Translations under genes and position numbers: made by a program | In this document: positions 14,862-17,455 of the stretch, piece by piece | How positions within the stretch are numbered: position 1 is the stretch's first letter | Layout: every line of letters starts with the position of its first letter | The notes under the pieces: model-generated | What the model saw: the letters and a program-made list of their open reading frames with translations, nothing else | Told to the model about the DNA's origin: nothing | Databases searched by the model: none | NCBI GenBank assembly: GCA_023418315.1 | Contig: JAEZZY010000060.1 | Coordinates: forward strand, 1-17,455 | Direction of reading: 5' to 3' | DNA from: Bacteroidota bacterium | GTDB taxonomy: Bacteria; Bacteroidota; Bacteroidia; Chitinophagales; Chitinophagaceae | Length of the DNA stretch: 17,455 nt

Positions 14862-15767
14862 TTAAAGCAATACCAGCTCCGAACCGGAATCCTGCACTTC
14901 CAGCCGGTAGGTGCCGCCGAGCATAAGTGTATAATTTATCTCCTGATGTCCGCAGGGAAAATGGAAGGCAACCGGATAGTCATATTCGTTTACCTTATCC
15001 CGTACGATTTCTTCAAGCATTTGTCCGAATGGGCGCTCCGTATCTTGCATATCGGTGAAGCTGCCTATGAGAAACGCCTTGAGCGCATCCAGTTTTCCGG
15101 CGCGTTTCAGTTGCAGCAACATCCTGTCCACATTATAATAATGCTCGCCTATATCTTCTATAAATAAAATCTTCCCGCGCATATCCGCCTCCGATGCAGA
15201 GCCTGTAAGATGCGCCAGCATAGCCAGGTTGCCGCCAGTAAGCACACCTGTCGCCTGCCCTTTGCGGTTGAACGAAGAAGATGGGAACGTATGAACCAGT
15301 TTCGTTCCCCTAAGAAGCTGATGAAACTGGCGGATGTAATCGCTTTCTTCGCTTTCTTGGGTGAAGGCTCCGCACATAGGGCTGTGCAGTGTAGCAACGC
15401 CGTGCCGGGAATGAAGATGGCTGTGCAAGACCGTAATATCGCTGAAGCCGCAAATCCATTTCGGATGTTGTTTAAACTTTGTAAAATCAAGCGCATCAAT
15501 AATGCGACTCACGCCATAGCCGCCGCGCCCCATGAGGATGGCATTTATTTCCTCATCATCCAGCATCGCCTGCAAATCCGCCATGCGCGCATCATCTTTT
15601 CCGGAAAAATAAAAATACTCGCTGCCGATGGTCGCTCCCGGCTTCACCTTAAATCCCCATTTTTCTAAAACGCTAATCGCATAGCGCACGCGTTCGTAAG
15701 CTACATAGCCGGCAGGGCAGGTAATACCAATCGTATCGCCGGGTTTTAAAAAAGGAGGGATAATCAT
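14862..15767 (-). CDS. LD-carboxypeptidase, peptidase family S66
   Basis: This 301-residue enzyme is of the LdcA/MccF family. LdcA enzymes cut the L-Lys (or diaminopimelate)-D-Ala bond of murein tetrapeptides during peptidoglycan recycling. Evidence: the nucleophile elbow ICGFSDITVL (Ser109), ILFIEDIGEHYYNVDRML with the catalytic Glu204 or Glu208, and FPCGHQ (His274), which together give the Ser-Glu-His triad. The N-terminus KPGDTIGITCPAG and the GRGGYG segment (80-85) are also typical. Length matches the family and no signal peptide is present, in line with a cytoplasmic enzyme. The ATG is preceded by GGAA and an A-rich stretch. It lies 45 bases downstream of the flippase gene, possibly in one transcript. 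Confidence 0.93.
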   Translation of the reverse strand: MIIPPFLKPGDTIGITCPAGYVAYERVRYAISVLEKWGFKVKPGATIGSEYFYFSGKDDARMADLQAMLDDEEINAILMGRGGYGVSRIIDALDFTKFKQHPKWICGFSDITVLHSHLHSRHGVATLHSPMCGAFTQESEESDYIRQFHQLLRGTKLVHTFPSSSFNRKGQATGVLTGGNLAMLAHLTGSASEADMRGKILFIEDIGEHYYNVDRMLLQLKRAGKLDALKAFLIGSFTDMQDTERPFGQMLEEIVRDKVNEYDYPVAFHFPCGHQEINYTLMLGGTYRLEVQDSGSELVLL

Positions 15768-15812
15768 TTCCTGGAATAAAAAAAACTTGCTGTCAAAAAT
15801 AATTTCTTCTGC

Positions 15813-17321
15813 TTACAAAAACCGCCCGATTACCGGCATTTTCTTCAATTCGCCACGCTCCATAAAAAGGATAGCCGTGAGGAATACGCCCATTAAAACC
15901 GTAGCGGACACGATGGTTACCGGAAGCGCATCGCTATAATTCTTTATTCCTTTTTGTATAAAAAACAAAAGCGTCATAAGCAGAAGGTATCCGGCGATAC
16001 GCGGCACATTATAGGGCACGGGAAAATATTTTTGCCCCAGCACATAACAGATCACCACCATCATTGCATAACAGGCAAAGGTAGCCCATGCGCAGGCATA
16101 CATGCCATATACGGGAATAAACAGATAATTGATCAGCAAGGTAACCGCCGCGCCGATAAGGGTGATGTATATGCCCATGCGCATACGGTCGGTGATTTTA
16201 TACCATACCGAAAGATTGTAGTAAATACCGAGAGCTATATTGGCAGCTAAAAGAATGGGTACCACCCCCGCGCCGCTTCGGTAGGAAGAGCCTATGATAA
16301 GCACCCATGCATCCAGATACAGAGCGGTAAACAAGAAAGCGATGCAGAGCGTCAGCACAAACCATTTCATCACACGAGCGTATGTTTGCGGGGCGTTTTT
16401 GTCTTTGGATTGATTGAAAAAAAACGGCTCTGCCCCCAGGCGAAATGCCTGAATGAAGAGGGTGATGAAAATAGCCAGTTTGTAGTTGGCGGCATAGATA
16501 CCCACTGTGGTTTTCGCAGCATCCGCCTCTACGGGCAAGAGTTTTAGCAGCAATAAGCGATCAGCCGTTTCATTGATCATCCCTGCCAGCCCTACTACCA
16601 GCATGGGAGAGCTATAAACCATCACTTTTTTCCAAAGTAACCAATCTATACCGAAACGAAAATCTTTCCATTCCCTATAAAGCAATAAAAAAGTGAGTAG
16701 GCTCTGTGCGAGATTGGCCATCAGCAGCAGGCTCACATTTGTTTGTCCGGCATACCAGCGGGCATAGGCGGTTTGCGGATGTTCCGCGATGAGTTTGGGA
16801 CTATAATAAATGAAAAAAACCGTAAGAATAATATTCACGAGGATGCCGGCCACTTTTACAAATGCATATTTACGCGGACGCTCTTCCTGCCGCAGCCGCG
16901 CGAAAGGCAATGCCGATAAGGTATCGAACGCAATGATAAAGGTGCAGAGAATGATGTATTCTGAATGTTTGTGCTGCTCCACAAATTCACTGATAGGTAT
17001 GCGAAAGAGTATCAGCAATAAACTCAGCAAGATTGTAGTGCCTATAAGCGAACTGAATAAGGTTTGGAACAAAGGCTTTTGCTCCACATTATCTTTTGAA
17101 GAAAAACGAAAATACCCGGTCTCTAATCCGTATGTGAAAATAATATTGGCAAAGGCGATGGCGGCATACAGCATGCTCACATCACCATAATCCACATTGC
17201 CCTGTGGGCTATTGAGCAGGTAGGTAATGAGTGGCGTAAGAATATAATTGAGGAGCTTGGCGGCTATATTGCTCAAGCCGTACCATACTGTTTGCCCTGC
17301 TAATTTTTTAAGAGACGCCAT
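15813..17321 (-). CDS. Polysaccharide flippase, Wzx type (MOP superfamily)
   Basis: This 502-residue, very hydrophobic protein has about 12-14 predicted membrane helices and the family start AGQTVWYGLSNIAAKLLNYI. It has charged cytoplasmic loops such as FARLRQEERPRKYAFVK and an internal GLAGMINETADRLLLLKLLP that is typical of O-antigen and teichoic-acid flippases (Wzx/RfbX, relatives of MurJ). It would turn undecaprenyl-linked repeat units to the periplasmic face, the step between the glycosyltransferases at 7782-10015 and the Wzy-like protein at 10151. A lipid II flippase role is less likely given the neighbours but cannot be excluded. The C-terminus is Lys-rich and cytoplasmic. The stop of an upstream gene lies 14 bases before its ATG. 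Confidence 0.92.
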   Translation of the reverse strand: MASLKKLAGQTVWYGLSNIAAKLLNYILTPLITYLLNSPQGNVDYGDVSMLYAAIAFANIIFTYGLETGYFRFSSKDNVEQKPLFQTLFSSLIGTTILLSLLLILFRIPISEFVEQHKHSEYIILCTFIIAFDTLSALPFARLRQEERPRKYAFVKVAGILVNIILTVFFIYYSPKLIAEHPQTAYARWYAGQTNVSLLLMANLAQSLLTFLLLYREWKDFRFGIDWLLWKKVMVYSSPMLVVGLAGMINETADRLLLLKLLPVEADAAKTTVGIYAANYKLAIFITLFIQAFRLGAEPFFFNQSKDKNAPQTYARVMKWFVLTLCIAFLFTALYLDAWVLIIGSSYRSGAGVVPILLAANIALGIYYNLSVWYKITDRMRMGIYITLIGAAVTLLINYLFIPVYGMYACAWATFACYAMMVVICYVLGQKYFPVPYNVPRIAGYLLLMTLLFFIQKGIKNYSDALPVTIVSATVLMGVFLTAILFMERGELKKMPVIGRFL

Positions 17322-17335
17322 AGATTGCGTGTTGC

Positions 17336-17455
17336 TTATTCTATCGTCCAGGTTTCCTTGCCTTCCAGCAGTTTGTTGAGATTGCCTCCACCTTTGAGCG
17401 CGATTACCTCTTCCAGTTGCATCGCCATTTTATCTTCATAAGTAGGGCGCTCTGT
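17336..17455 (-). CDS. 3' end of an unidentified gene (39 C-terminal residues)
   Basis: On the minus strand a frame is open from the right edge and stops with TAA at 17338-17336. The 39 visible residues include RPTYEDKMAMQLEEVIA and end NLNKLLEGKETWTIE. The end vaguely recalls the C-termini of 2-oxoacid:ferredoxin oxidoreductase beta subunits, but this is from memory and too short to assign. The codon pattern and the 14-base gap to the flippase start suggest a real gene, probably cotranscribed with it. Confidence 0.6.
   Translation of the reverse strand, partial: TERPTYEDKMAMQLEEVIALKGGGNLNKLLEGKETWTIE

Overview
The window looks like a chromosomal segment of a member of the Bacteroidota, perhaps of the Chitinophagia/Sphingobacteriia type (the finer placement is a guess). 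Four things point there. The first gene ends in a type B sorting domain of the type IX secretion system (T9SS). Start codons are preceded by A-rich tracts instead of Shine-Dalgarno sequences. One promoter has the TTG-N19-TAnnTTTG form. Several lipoproteins carry a Lys-Asp-Asp signal right after the lipobox cysteine, as expected for surface export in this phylum.

Layout. (1) 1-2237: the 3' part of a large repetitive adhesin-like protein with nine exact-length 156-bp repeats, closed by a strong terminator. (2) 2655-7572: five lipoprotein genes on the + strand. The three middle ones (4034, 4942, 6052) are paralogues built as signal peptide, N-terminal domain, Gly/Asn linker and C-terminal domain. 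Three of the five genes share a conserved untranslated leader. (3) 7712-12983: an exopolysaccharide/O-antigen-type cluster on the + strand, read from a recognisable promoter: two GT4 glycosyltransferases, a Wzy/WaaL-like membrane protein, an initiating sugar phosphotransferase and a nucleotidyltransferase-fold protein. (4) 17455-12987, - strand: the 3' end of an unidentified gene, a Wzx-type flippase, an LD-carboxypeptidase (S66), an atypical SDR-family protein and a class I methyltransferase. The two blocks converge at 12983/12987.

How the genes may work together: the sugar phosphotransferase would load the first sugar phosphate on undecaprenyl phosphate, the two glycosyltransferases extend it, the flippase turns it over, and the Wzy-like protein polymerises or ligates it. 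Exporter and chain-length genes (Wza, Wzc) are not in the window. The lipoprotein array and the repeat protein would face the outside of the same cell envelope. I see no tRNA, rRNA, CRISPR array, transposase, phage gene or toxin-antitoxin pair. The least explained part is the lipoprotein array with its shared leaders.
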